From Deltaproteobacteria bacterium (GTDB lineage Bacteria > Desulfobacterota > Syntrophia > Syntrophales > JACQWR01): 64,000 bases of DNA. The translations under genes and the position numbers were made by a program. Where the stretch lies: NCBI GenBank assembly GCA_016209105.1, contig JACQWR010000007.1, forward strand, positions 62,001-126,000. The letters are read 5' to 3'. The notes under the pieces are model-generated. The model was not told the DNA's origin, ran no database searches, and worked only from the letters and a program-made list of their open reading frames with translations. Position 1 is the stretch's first letter. Each line of letters opens with the position of its first letter. Shown piece after piece: positions 18,828 through 28,700 of this stretch.

Positions 18828-19548
18828 CGAAAGACTTCAGGAACTCAAGAATCTCGAAAATATTCTCACCCACCGTTTCCACGATATCGGTCTCTTAGAC
18901 AACGCGCTCACCCACAGTTCCTTCGTAAACGAAAATCCCGGCCTGGCCTCCCGGGACAATGAACGGCTTGAGTTTCTCGGCGATGCGGTGCTGGGGCTGT
19001 GCGTAAGCGACCTGCTGATGGAAAAATTCCCGGACGACGCGGAGGGCCAACTCTCCAAGCTCAGGGCTTCCCTGGTGAACGAACAGCCGCTGGCGGAGTT
19101 GGCCCGGCAGCTCCGTTTGGGAGATTACCTGCTTTTGGGCAAGGGAGAGGTAAGCACCGGCGGCCGTACAAAAAATTCCCTGCTTGCCAATACGTTTGAG
19201 GCGGTCATTGCGGCGATTTATGTTGATTGCGGTTTTGAAAGAACGGGAAAATTTATCAGGAACCTGTTCGAGCCGCTGATCGGCGAGGGAAGGGACACGG
19301 TTTACCGCGACTATAAAACAGCGCTTCAGGAGCTATGCCAGATCAACTTCAAAGACCTGCCCCGCTATACGCCGATCAGCGAAAACGGCCCGGATCACGA
19401 AAAAACTTTTTCCGTCCGGCTTTCCGTCGCCGACATGGTCACGACCACCGGCACGGGCAAAAGCAAGAAAGAGGCGGAACAGCAGGCGGCAAAAATGGCC
19501 ATCGAGGAATTGGAGAGAGTCTCTCTCCGCACGGATGAGGCGCTGTAA
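18820..19548 (+). CDS. rnc: Ribonuclease III
   Basis: The product is 242 residues. The RNase III signature NERLEFLGDAVLG (about residues 46-58) carries the catalytic acidic residues, and a second acidic set lies in NTFEAVIAAIYVD. The C-terminal 70 residues are a dsRNA-binding domain (YKTALQELCQ to KKEAEQQAAKMA). It cleaves double-stranded RNA in rRNA and mRNA processing. It overlaps mtaB and is three bases from the next gene. The rnc-era linkage seen in many bacteria is kept, but two genes intervene. Confidence 0.96.
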   Translation: MTDERLQELKNLENILTHRFHDIGLLDNALTHSSFVNENPGLASRDNERLEFLGDAVLGLCVSDLLMEKFPDDAEGQLSKLRASLVNEQPLAELARQLRLGDYLLLGKGEVSTGGRTKNSLLANTFEAVIAAIYVDCGFERTGKFIRNLFEPLIGEGRDTVYRDYKTALQELCQINFKDLPRYTPISENGPDHEKTFSVRLSVADMVTTTGTGKSKKEAEQQAAKMAIEELERVSLRTDEAL

Positions 19549-19551
19549 GAC

Positions 19552-20622
19552 ATGATCATCCCCCTGTTTGTCATGTACGGCGGTTGCCCGAACCGCTGTG
19601 TGTTCTGCAATGTACAAAAGACTGCCGGTAATTGCCGGAGAAATATCTCCGTGGAAGCCCTCCGGAAGACGGTACAGGCCCATCTCCGTACCGCGAAAAA
19701 GAGCGAGTCCGTCCAGATTGCCTTTTACGGCGGCAGTTTCACCGGCATGGAGCGGAAATACCAGATCGAGCTCCTGGGAATGGCGCGATCCTTTGTGCGG
19801 CTTGGCGTGGTGGACGGCATTCGTGTCTCCACAAGGCCCGATTACCTTGATGAAGCCCGCATAGCCCTCCTGGAAGAATTCGGCGTCAACACCGTGGAAA
19901 TCGGCGCCCAGTCCCTTGTGGACGATGTCCTGGAGCGCTCCGGACGCGGCCACAGTGCGGATGATGTCGCCAGGGCAGTGACGCTGTTGAAACGGCGCGG
20001 TTTCCAAACCGGCGTGCAACTCATGGCCGGGCTGCCCGGAGACAACGCCGAGCGATTCGCCTTCACGGTCGGGGAGACTATTTCGCTCGGTCCTCACACG
20101 GTGCGTCTTCATCCCACGATTGTTCTTCCCGATACGCCGCTCGCAGACGCCTATATCCGGGGAGAGTACAAACCTCTTCCGTTGGCCGAATCCATCGAAA
20201 TCTGCAAATGGGCCTTAAGGAAGTTTGCCATGGCACGGATATCCGTCATCAGGATCGGCCTCCAAACGACCGCCGAGATGGAAGCGGCGGGCGGCGTCAT
20301 CGCCGGTCCCTTTCATCCCGCCTTCCGCTCCCTGGTCGAAGAATCGCTGTTTCTTGATATGGCAACCGCTCTCCTGTCGTCGGGAGAAAACGGGTGCCGG
20401 GAAGCCGCCTTTTTCCTGTCGCCGCGGGATGTCTCCCATCTTCGCGGGCAGAAGAATAAAAACCTGCTCCTCCTGAAAACGCGTTTCGGGCTGCGAGACA
20501 TTACCCTCTGCGCCGATCCGGGCCGGGAACGGGGATCGCTCGCCCTCGCGGCAGACGGCGGAATCATGCGCACTACCTCGATCACCGCGCCCCCTATTGA
20601 CAATATCCCCAATTGGTTATAG
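19552..20622 (+). CDS. Radical SAM protein, Elp3/YhcC-like
   Basis: The product is 356 residues. An N-terminal GGCPNRCVFCN gives the CxxxCxxC cluster motif. YGGSFTGM is the glycine-rich SAM-contact segment (compare the YGGTFT of Elp3-type proteins), and the barrel runs through EIGAQSLVDDVLERSGRGH and GLPGD. There is no acetyltransferase domain, so it is not Elp3 itself. It starts three bases after the rnc stop and is surely cotranscribed. The reaction is unknown; RNA modification or porphyrin-related chemistry would be guesses. Confidence 0.85.
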   Translation: MIIPLFVMYGGCPNRCVFCNVQKTAGNCRRNISVEALRKTVQAHLRTAKKSESVQIAFYGGSFTGMERKYQIELLGMARSFVRLGVVDGIRVSTRPDYLDEARIALLEEFGVNTVEIGAQSLVDDVLERSGRGHSADDVARAVTLLKRRGFQTGVQLMAGLPGDNAERFAFTVGETISLGPHTVRLHPTIVLPDTPLADAYIRGEYKPLPLAESIEICKWALRKFAMARISVIRIGLQTTAEMEAAGGVIAGPFHPAFRSLVEESLFLDMATALLSSGENGCREAAFFLSPRDVSHLRGQKNKNLLLLKTRFGLRDITLCADPGRERGSLALAADGGIMRTTSITAPPIDNIPNWL

Positions 20623-20765
20623 AAGGACGTTCGAATTTGCACAAGGGCGGAATAACTCTTCTTCAACCTTCCTCCCCAAAAGGAAAAGGATAAAACTCCG
20701 CACGGAACAACCCAGGGTGAGCGGCATCACCGCCACCATTCTTTTTTCAGGCCTATAGATTGAAG

Positions 20766-21950
20766 ATGCTACCGTCATTTAAAATTGCCGATAAGGGCAT
20801 ATTCTTTATCGCCGTCACTCAGTTCGGCGTCGCTTTTTCCAACAATTTCATTATGGTTTTCATGCCCTTTTACATCCTAAAAATAAGTCCCTTCGGCCCC
20901 CGCGAGACCCTGCTCTGGATAGGATTCATCCTCGGTGGAACGAGTATCGCCACGGCGATTTTCTCCCCGTTCTGGGGAGGGCTTACGGCCAGATTCAGCC
21001 CCAAACTGCTCTTCGAACGGGGCATTTTCTGCAGCGCCGTCATCATTCTCCTCATGGGATACACGGAGAGCGTCTACCTGCTCTTGTTGCTGAGGATGAC
21101 CCAGGGGGCGCTGGGAGGGGCATCCACCATTGGGCTTATTCTCACCTCCGCACTGTCGCCGAAGGAAAAACTCAACACCAACATCGGGTTCTTTCAAAAC
21201 GCCATCACCGCAGGCCAGTTGTTGGGGCCCCCCGTGGGAGCCTATGCCGCAGCTACGCTCGGTTATCATCTCCCCTTTCTGCTCGCTTTCCTTATGCTGG
21301 TTGTCGTCCTCATTTTCTGTCACCGTTCCGTTCGCGCCATTCCGCCCCAGCAGGATCCCCCCAGGCAGAGCGCGACGTTGAAAAAGGAAATCCTGGTCGG
21401 CTGGTTCTTATGCTTTATCGCCACCGTGCATCTCATTTTTCTGCCCAGCATCCTGCCCCGGATTCTGGCGGATTTCAAATTGACCGAGAAGATCGCGTTG
21501 AACGCGGCGGGCATTATCATGATGGCCTATACCGCCGCGGCCATCGTGGGCTCCTATATTCTCTGCAATATTGCTTACCGGGTTGGCTTGAAAAAAATTA
21601 TGACCATCGCGCTAAGCATGGCGTCCTTCCTGCAGATTTTTCTTATCTTCGGGCACGGATTCTGGAGTTTTACCGCCATCCGAATGCTGCAAATATTCTT
21701 CATCGCCGCCGCGTTCCCCCTGACGGTTTCTTTCTTCGCCAGAAGCGTGGGAGGGAAGATGATCGGCTTCCTGAACGCAGCGCGATTCTTCGGCAATGCC
21801 GTCGGCCCCCTGATGGCGACATCCGTTCTCGCGTACGCCAACCTCCTCGCCCTGTACGGCATTATCGCCGTATTGACCCTCGGCTCTCTTTGGGCGTTTC
21901 TTACCTTAATCAAAACAGGAGACGAACCGTGTTCCGTTCAGGATTCATAA
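20766..21950 (+). CDS. MFS transporter, 12 spans
   Basis: The product is 394 residues with about 12 hydrophobic segments. The loop between spans 2 and 3 (GLTARFSPKLLFERG) fits the usual MFS GxxxDRxGRR site loosely. FFQNAITAGQLLGPPVGAY resembles the motif C (antiporter) segment of DHA-type efflux pumps. It is probably a drug or metabolite:H+ antiporter; the substrate cannot be inferred. The 3' end overlaps the era start by 22 bp. The ATG at 20766 is preferred to the TTG two codons earlier; no strong ribosome site is seen. Confidence 0.85.
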   Translation: MLPSFKIADKGIFFIAVTQFGVAFSNNFIMVFMPFYILKISPFGPRETLLWIGFILGGTSIATAIFSPFWGGLTARFSPKLLFERGIFCSAVIILLMGYTESVYLLLLLRMTQGALGGASTIGLILTSALSPKEKLNTNIGFFQNAITAGQLLGPPVGAYAAATLGYHLPFLLAFLMLVVVLIFCHRSVRAIPPQQDPPRQSATLKKEILVGWFLCFIATVHLIFLPSILPRILADFKLTEKIALNAAGIIMMAYTAAAIVGSYILCNIAYRVGLKKIMTIALSMASFLQIFLIFGHGFWSFTAIRMLQIFFIAAAFPLTVSFFARSVGGKMIGFLNAARFFGNAVGPLMATSVLAYANLLALYGIIAVLTLGSLWAFLTLIKTGDEPCSVQDS

Positions 21951-22822
21951 GCATCATCGGCAGCCCCAACACGGGAAAATCAACGCTGCTCAACCTCATC
22001 GTGGGCGAAAAAATCGCCATTACGACGCACAAGCCCCAGACCACGAGAAACCGGATTACGGGCATCAGGAATGTCAGCGACGGCCAGCTTATCTTCCTCG
22101 ATACACCCGGCATTCACCGGGCGTCCACTCCTCTGAATCTGCAGATGACGGAGACGGCCCTCGGCACGCTGGAAAGCGCCGATATTCTGCTTTTCCTCAC
22201 CGAGGCCGGCAAGAGAGTCTCCCCCGAAGACCAGTTCATCATTCGTCTGCTGAAAAAGGTCAAACAGCCGGTGATCCTGGCCATCAACAAGATTGACCTC
22301 GTAAACAAGCCGACGCTTCTTCCCCTCGCCGATCAATTCCGGCAGCTCTTCCCCTTTCGGGAAATCCTGTTTCTGTCCGCCCTGAAAGGAGAAGGGGTGC
22401 CCGTTCTCATCGAAGAAATCCGGAAGCTGCTCCCGGAAGGCCCGCGGTATTTCCCTGAGGATATGATGACGGACCGCACGGAGCGTTTCATCGCCGCGGA
22501 GATCATCAGGGAAAAAATCACGCTCCTCACCCACCGGGAACTCCCCTACGCAACGGCGGTGGTCGTGGATACCTTCCGGGAGGACGAAGGAAAGAACCTG
22601 ATCCGCATCCAGGCGACAATCATCGTGGAAAAGGATTCGCAAAAAGGGATCATCATCGGCAAAAAGGGCGCCATGCTGAAGGAGATCGGCACAAGGGCCA
22701 GGCGAGACATGGAGAAATTTTTTGCCGCAAGAATATTCCTGGAGCTGTTCGTCCGTGTGCAAAAGGATTGGAGCCATGATATAAGGATGCTTCGGGAACT
22801 GGGATATACGGAAAAATCCTGA
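21929..22822 (+). CDS. era: GTPase Era
   Basis: The product is 297 residues, the usual Era length. The GTG at 21929 follows AGGAGACGAACC. G motifs are in order: GSPNTGKS (G1), HKPQTTR (G2), DTPG (G3), NKID (G4), SAL (G5). The C-terminal KH domain carries GIIIGKKGAMLKEIG. Era binds 16S rRNA and assists 30S maturation at the membrane. The reading frame stays open for 173 codons upstream inside the MFS gene, but that part is out of frame with a real gene and is ignored. It overlaps the MFS gene by 22 bp. Confidence 0.96.
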   Translation: MFRSGFISIIGSPNTGKSTLLNLIVGEKIAITTHKPQTTRNRITGIRNVSDGQLIFLDTPGIHRASTPLNLQMTETALGTLESADILLFLTEAGKRVSPEDQFIIRLLKKVKQPVILAINKIDLVNKPTLLPLADQFRQLFPFREILFLSALKGEGVPVLIEEIRKLLPEGPRYFPEDMMTDRTERFIAAEIIREKITLLTHRELPYATAVVVDTFREDEGKNLIRIQATIIVEKDSQKGIIIGKKGAMLKEIGTRARRDMEKFFAARIFLELFVRVQKDWSHDIRMLRELGYTEKS

Positions 22823-22836
22823 AAGATTAAAAAACC

Positions 22837-24150
22837 ATGCCACCAGTAATCGCCATCATCGGCAGGCCCAACGTGGGGAAGTCCACCCTGTTCAACCGCC
22901 TGTCCCACAAGAAAAAGGCCATCGTCATCAACGAGCCCGGCGCCACGCGGGACCGCAACTACGCCGATTGCGCCTGGAACGACAAGCCCTTTCTGCTCAT
23001 TGATACGGGCGGTTTCGAGCCCGCATCCACGCAGGGAATCATGTCCCAGATGCGGGAACAGACCCTCCTCGCCATGGAAGAGGCGGACGTCATCATCTTC
23101 CTCATGGACGGGCGGGACGGCCTTACCCCGTCCGACAGGGAAATCGCCGGCCTTCTCCGGGCAACGGGGAAAGCGGTTTTTTATGTCGTCAACAAGATTG
23201 ACGGTCCCCGCCACGAAAACCTTGCCCATGAATTCTACGGTCTGGGAATAGAGACCCTCTACCCCTTGTCTGCCGAGCACGGGTACGGCATTGACGAACT
23301 CATGGACGGCGTGGCCGTACACCTCTCCGAGCCGAAAGAAGCGGCAGAGGAGGATGAACCGCCCATCAGGATAGCCGTCATCGGCAGGCCGAATGTGGGA
23401 AAGTCATCGCTGGTCAATAAAATTCTCGGCTACGAACGGACTATCGTCAATCCCCTTCCCGGCACCACACGGGACGCCATTGATACCCCCTTCCAGGTAG
23501 GCGGTCACCGCTATCTCCTGATTGACACGGCCGGCATCAGGCGCAAAAGCAGGGTGAGCCTGACCCTGGAAAAATATAGCGTCGTCCACGCCTTGAAGGC
23601 CATGGAGCGCTGCGACATCGCCCTCGTTCTCGTTGACGCCGACGAGGGGATTACGGAGCAGGACGTGAAAATCGCCGGCCTCACCCTTGAGAAGGGAACG
23701 GCGGCGATCATCGTGGTCAACAAATGGGACATGGTAAAAAAGGATGACCGGACGGTGGGCGCCTATGTCAGAGACATCAAGGATGATCTAAAATTCATGG
23801 ATTTTGCGCCGATCATCTTTATCTCCGCCCTTACGGGCCAGCGGGTGTCAAAAATATTCGGATTGGTAAACAGCGTCTACGCTCAATACACCAAGCGGGT
23901 GGGCACCCCCGAACTGAACAAGACGATGCGGGAAATCATCGCCGCAAATCCCCCCTCTCGATTCCAGAACCGGGAGGTTCAGTTCGGCTACATGACGCAG
24001 GTATCCGTCAAACCGCCCTCATTCGTATTTTTCACCCGGCAACCAAAGAGCATTCACTTCTCCTATGAGCGGTTCCTCGTCAACCGGATCAGGGAATCAT
24101 TCGGTTTCGACCAGGTGCCGATCCGGATAATTTTTCGGAAAAAAACCTGA
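22837..24150 (+). CDS. der: GTPase Der (EngA), tandem G domains
   Basis: The product is 437 residues with two G domains. The first has GRPNVGKS at residues 8-15, DTGGF and NKID. The second has GRPNVGKS near residue 183, DTAGI and NKWD. A C-terminal KH-like domain follows. Der is an essential 50S subunit assembly factor. It lies 14 bp downstream of era and ends the housekeeping block; an R1 repeat follows after about 55 bp. Confidence 0.97.
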   Translation: MPPVIAIIGRPNVGKSTLFNRLSHKKKAIVINEPGATRDRNYADCAWNDKPFLLIDTGGFEPASTQGIMSQMREQTLLAMEEADVIIFLMDGRDGLTPSDREIAGLLRATGKAVFYVVNKIDGPRHENLAHEFYGLGIETLYPLSAEHGYGIDELMDGVAVHLSEPKEAAEEDEPPIRIAVIGRPNVGKSSLVNKILGYERTIVNPLPGTTRDAIDTPFQVGGHRYLLIDTAGIRRKSRVSLTLEKYSVVHALKAMERCDIALVLVDADEGITEQDVKIAGLTLEKGTAAIIVVNKWDMVKKDDRTVGAYVRDIKDDLKFMDFAPIIFISALTGQRVSKIFGLVNSVYAQYTKRVGTPELNKTMREIIAANPPSRFQNREVQFGYMTQVSVKPPSFVFFTRQPKSIHFSYERFLVNRIRESFGFDQVPIRIIFRKKT

Positions 24151-24204
24151 CGCAAACAGCACCCCTCTTCGGTTAGAGTTCACAAACCAGTCACCCTCGA
24201 TAAT

Positions 24205-24314
24205 GAAGCTCCCCGCTCAGAGAGCGGGGCTTCCCGGTAAGGAACAGGTATTTCCCTCATTGCGCCCGTTACCCCCGCTGGAAGGCGGGGCTTGCGGAGG
24301 GCGCCCCCGGTCAC
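24205..24314 (-). repeat. R1 palindromic repeat, best-preserved reverse copy
   Basis: It starts GAAGCTCCCCGCTCAGAGAG with both hairpin arms perfect, continues CTTCCCGGTAAGGAAC and TTGCGCCCGTTACC, has the second hairpin CCCCGCTGGAAGGCGGGG, and ends CGCCCCCGGTCAC. It is used here as the R1 reference. Confidence 0.88.
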
Positions 24315-24479
24315 ACCAAACTACAACCAATAATCATTTGATCTGATCGCATCCTCTGCCGTCAACCGTTTACATATGACCGTTCTTTAGCACCTTTTCC
24401 ATTTATCCATAAAATCATTAAAGTTTCTTCTGTTTATGCCGAATATATCATTATACGCTAAATATACCATATAGACCAT

Positions 24480-24596
24480 GAATTCGGCAGCGAGCGCATT
24501 CCCCGCGGCTTGCCGCGGGGTAAGCGAGCGAATGATAAACGGATACTATTCCTTAGGAATCGGAGATTCTCCGCAGCAAGCTGCGGAGAGTTTCAA
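24480..24596 (+). repeat. R2 palindromic repeat, best-preserved copy
   Basis: It runs from GAATTCGGCAGCGAGCGC through a perfect CCCCGCGGCTTGCCGCGGGG hairpin, AAGCGAGCGAATG, TTCCTTAGGAATCGGAG, to a second hairpin CTCCGCAGCAAGCTGCGGAG. It ends 46 bp before a binding-protein gene. Between 24314 and 24480 is AT-rich DNA, probably promoter region, with no gene. Confidence 0.88.
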
Positions 24597-24641
24597 TTGG
24601 CGTAATATTCGAGATTTACGGAAGCAAAGGAGGTATGACCC

Positions 24642-25739
24642 ATGAGAAAAAATGTTTTGGGGATCCAGATAGCCATCTTAATTCTCATGATTTTCATTCA
24701 TGCGGCATCCGCTGAAGAGGGGAAGGGAAAAAAAGGGCAGGGAGGTTTGGAAAAAATTAGGGTCTTTATTGTCCATAGCTATGAGGAAGATCAAGTTTGT
24801 GGAGCGCCTCAGGGGAGAGGTATTACGGATTCACTTATGAAGGAATTTAAAGATCGAATCCAGATAAGAAGCCATTTCATGAACACGAAAACGATCAACA
24901 GTACCCCTGATAAAATGCAAAAAGAAGCCCTCCTTGTGCTGCGCGAAGTAGAGTCATTCAAGCCCAACATGGTCTTTACCTTAGATGATGATGCTTTTCG
25001 CGAAGTGGGGCTAAAGTTGAAAGGACAGCGCTACCCGGTCATATTTTCCGGAATGAATGGCCAACCGGAAAATTATAATAAAAATACCCATTTTCTGGAT
25101 AGTAGGGGCCGACCCAGTTCAAATATCACCGGTGTTTATGAGAAGCTCCATTTTCAGACCGCTCTCAATGTGATGAGGGGGGTGATACCGGGTTTAAAGA
25201 AAATAGTTGCCCTGCTCGATATGAGCTCTACCGGCCGGGCCATTCGTATTCAGCTTGAAAAAGAGTTGATCGGTTACGGTGAGAAAGTGGAGGTCGTTTT
25301 CAAACAGGTCGGCACGATGAAAGACTATCTCCGGGAGATAGCCGAAATAAATAATGACCCCTCTATACAGGCAGTTTATCCCGTGGTCCTGAGCGTGATG
25401 GATGACACGGGGGAAAGCGTAGGTTTCAAAACCACCCTCAAAGCCTTTATTGAAAAATGCAAAAAACCTGGAATGGCTCTGAACTTTGATTTTGCGAGGC
25501 TCGGTTTATTCGGCGGGGCTTCTGTCGATTTTGCCGCTATGGGCAGACAGGCAGGTGTTATGGGAATCAAGTTGCTCAAGGGAAAGAATATCCGGGAACT
25601 CCCCATCGAGTCGGCAGAGCAGTACCTCATTACGTTTAATACGGGAAACGCGGATATGCTCAAAATCAAGATTCCCGATGAGTTAATAGGCGCAGCGGTA
25701 ATTTACGACTCAATGGCCCTTTTAACCCAAGCAGAATAA
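24642..25739 (+). CDS. Periplasmic ABC-type substrate-binding-like protein, sensor partner
   Basis: The product is 365 residues with a signal peptide (basic MRKN, hydrophobic to about residue 22, cleavage near ASA-EE). The body matches the ABC_sub_bind family pattern: IRVFIVHSYEED, a MVFTLDDDAF segment, RYPVIFSGMNG, SNITGVYEKLHF, and GLKKIVALLDMSS. The start follows AAAGGAGGTATGACCC. No permease or ATPase gene is nearby; it is followed after 40 bp by a membrane hybrid kinase. It therefore more likely presents a ligand to the kinase than feeds a transporter. It is a distant relative of the pair at 48585-50829. Confidence 0.82.
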   Translation: MRKNVLGIQIAILILMIFIHAASAEEGKGKKGQGGLEKIRVFIVHSYEEDQVCGAPQGRGITDSLMKEFKDRIQIRSHFMNTKTINSTPDKMQKEALLVLREVESFKPNMVFTLDDDAFREVGLKLKGQRYPVIFSGMNGQPENYNKNTHFLDSRGRPSSNITGVYEKLHFQTALNVMRGVIPGLKKIVALLDMSSTGRAIRIQLEKELIGYGEKVEVVFKQVGTMKDYLREIAEINNDPSIQAVYPVVLSVMDDTGESVGFKTTLKAFIEKCKKPGMALNFDFARLGLFGGASVDFAAMGRQAGVMGIKLLKGKNIRELPIESAEQYLITFNTGNADMLKIKIPDELIGAAVIYDSMALLTQAE

Positions 25740-25779
25740 TCGAGTCATCAATCCAGATTGTTCGAAAGAAATAAAGCTA

Positions 25780-28700
25780 ATGGAACGAATTACTTTTAAA
25801 AACTCAATCACTTCGAGACTTCTGCTTGCCATAATAGCCCTTCCAACGATACTCACCTTGGCGGGGTTATACATTTTCCAGAAGGCTGAGCACCAAAGGA
25901 TTGTAGAGTTTTCAAAAATCAAAATACAGCAACTCGAGGATCTAAATTCCACTTTGCTTCTTAACCGTTTGGACTCCTTCAAGGAAAAGGCCCTTCGGAT
26001 TTCCTCCGACAACCAGATCATCGTTCCTTACAAACTCAAAGTGCAGTATCAGTTACAGGCTCATTTAGCGCATTTGTTCAGCCAGAACAAGCTCGTGACT
26101 CTGTCCCTTCTGTCTCCGGACGGGATATATACTGTGACGGTCGGGCATCCAATCAAGGGCTATCTAACTGATTTCTCCGACGCATTCGAAAATGCGAAAA
26201 AAGGACTGCCTTCCTCCTTTTATGCCCAACGTAAACGGGGAACGGCTGAAAAGCTTCTGTGCCTGACGGCGGTTTCGCCCGTCCTCTCAGGAAACGTAGT
26301 GATCGCTGTGCTCTTGATTGCCAAGGATGTCGTTTTAGACAGCCCCTTCACAAATTCTTTGTTGATCAGTGGCGGCCGTATCCAGTCCGAAAGTATGGAA
26401 TCATCTTTCCTGTTGCCGTTCGTTGATGAGGCGACAAGAATACAAGAGTTCGGCCCCCTTTCTCTGTCGGTTGATTCAATTCTATCATCCAAAATCGCCT
26501 TTCCCGGGTTAAAAAAATCGGATAGTTATCTCTTGTGCGGAATTGATGACCATGCAGCACTTGATCAGAACAAAAAAAATATTTTTTATGGGGTATTAAT
26601 CAGCATCTTCATGCTCCTCTTTCTTTCGGGCTATTCAATCTATTTAAGCAGATGGCTGACCAAACCACTCCTGCATATTGTCAAGGTGGCTGACAGCATA
26701 GGTGCCGGCAAGGCAGATATTGAATGGTTGCCGGAACGAAATGACGAAGTAGGAGCGTTGAACAGTTCTCTTCAAATTATGACGACGAAACTTCAAGATA
26801 CAATCAATGAGTTAAGAATTGCAAAAAGACAGGCTGAAGAGGGTCATCAAGCAATAGTGGCCAATAAAGCGAAAAGTGAATTTTTGGCCAACATGAGCCA
26901 TGAGATTCGGACGCCCATGAACGGGATGATGGGGATGGTTGAGCTGATTCTCAACAGTGAGCTGTCTCCCAAACAGCGGCACTTCGCCGAAACCGCCCGC
27001 CGGTCCGGCGATATGTTGCTTTCCGTCATCAACGATATCCTGGATTTTTCCAAGATCGAGGCGGGAAAACTGGAACTGGAAATCACCTCCTTTCCCCTGT
27101 GGGATACGGTGGAGGATACCGCTGAACTCTTTGCCGAAAGCGCCCAACGCAAAGGCCTGGAGATAACCTGCCATGTCCATACCAATGTCCCTGCCTGGGT
27201 GCGGGGCGATTCCAACCGTCTCCGCCAGGTGCTGACCAACCTGGTGAATAACGCCGTCAAGTTTACCGAACAGGGAGAGATCGACATCATGGCAACGATG
27301 GCAGAGGAGGAGGAGAAAACCGTTCTGGTGCGGTTCGAGGTGCGGGACACGGGGATCGGTATACCGCCTGCGGCCCAGACCCGAATTTTTGAAGGCTTCA
27401 CCCAGGCCGACGGATCCACGACCCGGAAGTTCGGCGGCACGGGCCTGGGGCTTACGATCTCCAAACAGTTAATTTCCCTCATGGGCGGTGACATCGGGGT
27501 TGTCAGCACACCGGGAGTCGGGACTACCTTCCGGTTCACGGTCCGATTGGAGAAAGAAACAAAACCCGCCACGAACGCCGACGGCCTCTTGCGGGGGCTG
27601 CGGGTGCTTGCTGTGGACGACAATGAAACAAACCGCCGTATCCTTGAGGAACAGACCGCCTTCTGGGGGATGGTCTGCCACGGTGCATCGGGCGGGCCGG
27701 AAGCCCTGGAGCTGCTTCGCGCCGCAGGCAGCAATAATCATTACGACCTTGCCATTCTGGATATGATGATGCCCGGCATGAACGGCATCGAACTGGCCCA
27801 TGCCATTCGTAACGACGCCGCCATTCCCCCCCTGCAAATCATGCTGCTCACCTCAATCAACCATGAGATAGACCGCAACCACGCAGAGCAATGGGGCATC
27901 TCCTCATTCCTGACCAAGCCCATCCGGCAATCGCGACTCTACGAAAACATCGTCGCCTTATTCCATGGCACAGAACAGACAACCGCAACCGCCGACCCCG
28001 TCCCGGAGAAACTACAGCCGGAAAGGGGCGGAAAATCCCGCATCCTCGTTGCCGAGGACAATCCCGTAAACCAACAGGTCATTCAGGCGGCCCTCGAATT
28101 GTTCAACTGTGAGGTGGACATGGCCGTCAATGGCCGGGAGGCCATAACGGCATGGTCGGAGCATCACCACGAGATGATCTTCATGGATGGGCAGATGCCC
28201 GTCATGGACGGCTACGAAGCGACGGCCCGCATCCGGGAAGCGGAAGCCCTCGGCGCATGCGGTGGCACGAGGCCGCCCACTATTATTATCGCCCTGACGG
28301 GCCTCGCCATGGAGGGAGACCGGGAGAAGTTCCTTTCCATCGGTATGGATGATTACCTGGCAAAGCCCTTTGCCATCGCGCAACTAAAGTCATTGCTGGA
28401 ACGGTGGCTGCCGGAATCGTCCCTGCTGACGGAAAAAGAAAGCGCCGTTCCCGTTCCTGGCATCCGGGAGCAGGAGATGAGGAAATCGGAACATGAGCAA
28501 CCGACTGCCCCCGATGGCGAACCCGTGATCGACATGAGTTTCCTCAACAACATAAAAAGTCTGCAACGGCCCGGACGCCCCGATCTGCTCCACAAGGTGA
28601 TCGGGGAGTACGTTGCCTCCGCCCCCGGTCTCATGGATGCCATCCGCCGGGGAATCGCGGAAGGAGACGCGACGGTTTTGAGAAGCGCCGCCCATTCTCT

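Noticed and set aside
21410-21928. 173-codon N-terminal extension of Era
   Set aside because: It lies within the MFS gene in another frame; the GTG at 21929 with a good ribosome site gives normal Era length.
24205-24596. Possible CRISPR array in the repeat-rich gap
   Set aside because: The repeats are palindromic, of two different families and not regularly spaced; no cas genes are present.
24642-25739. Reading the binding protein as part of an ABC importer
   Set aside because: No permease or ATPase gene is near; the next two genes are a kinase and a c-di-GMP enzyme.
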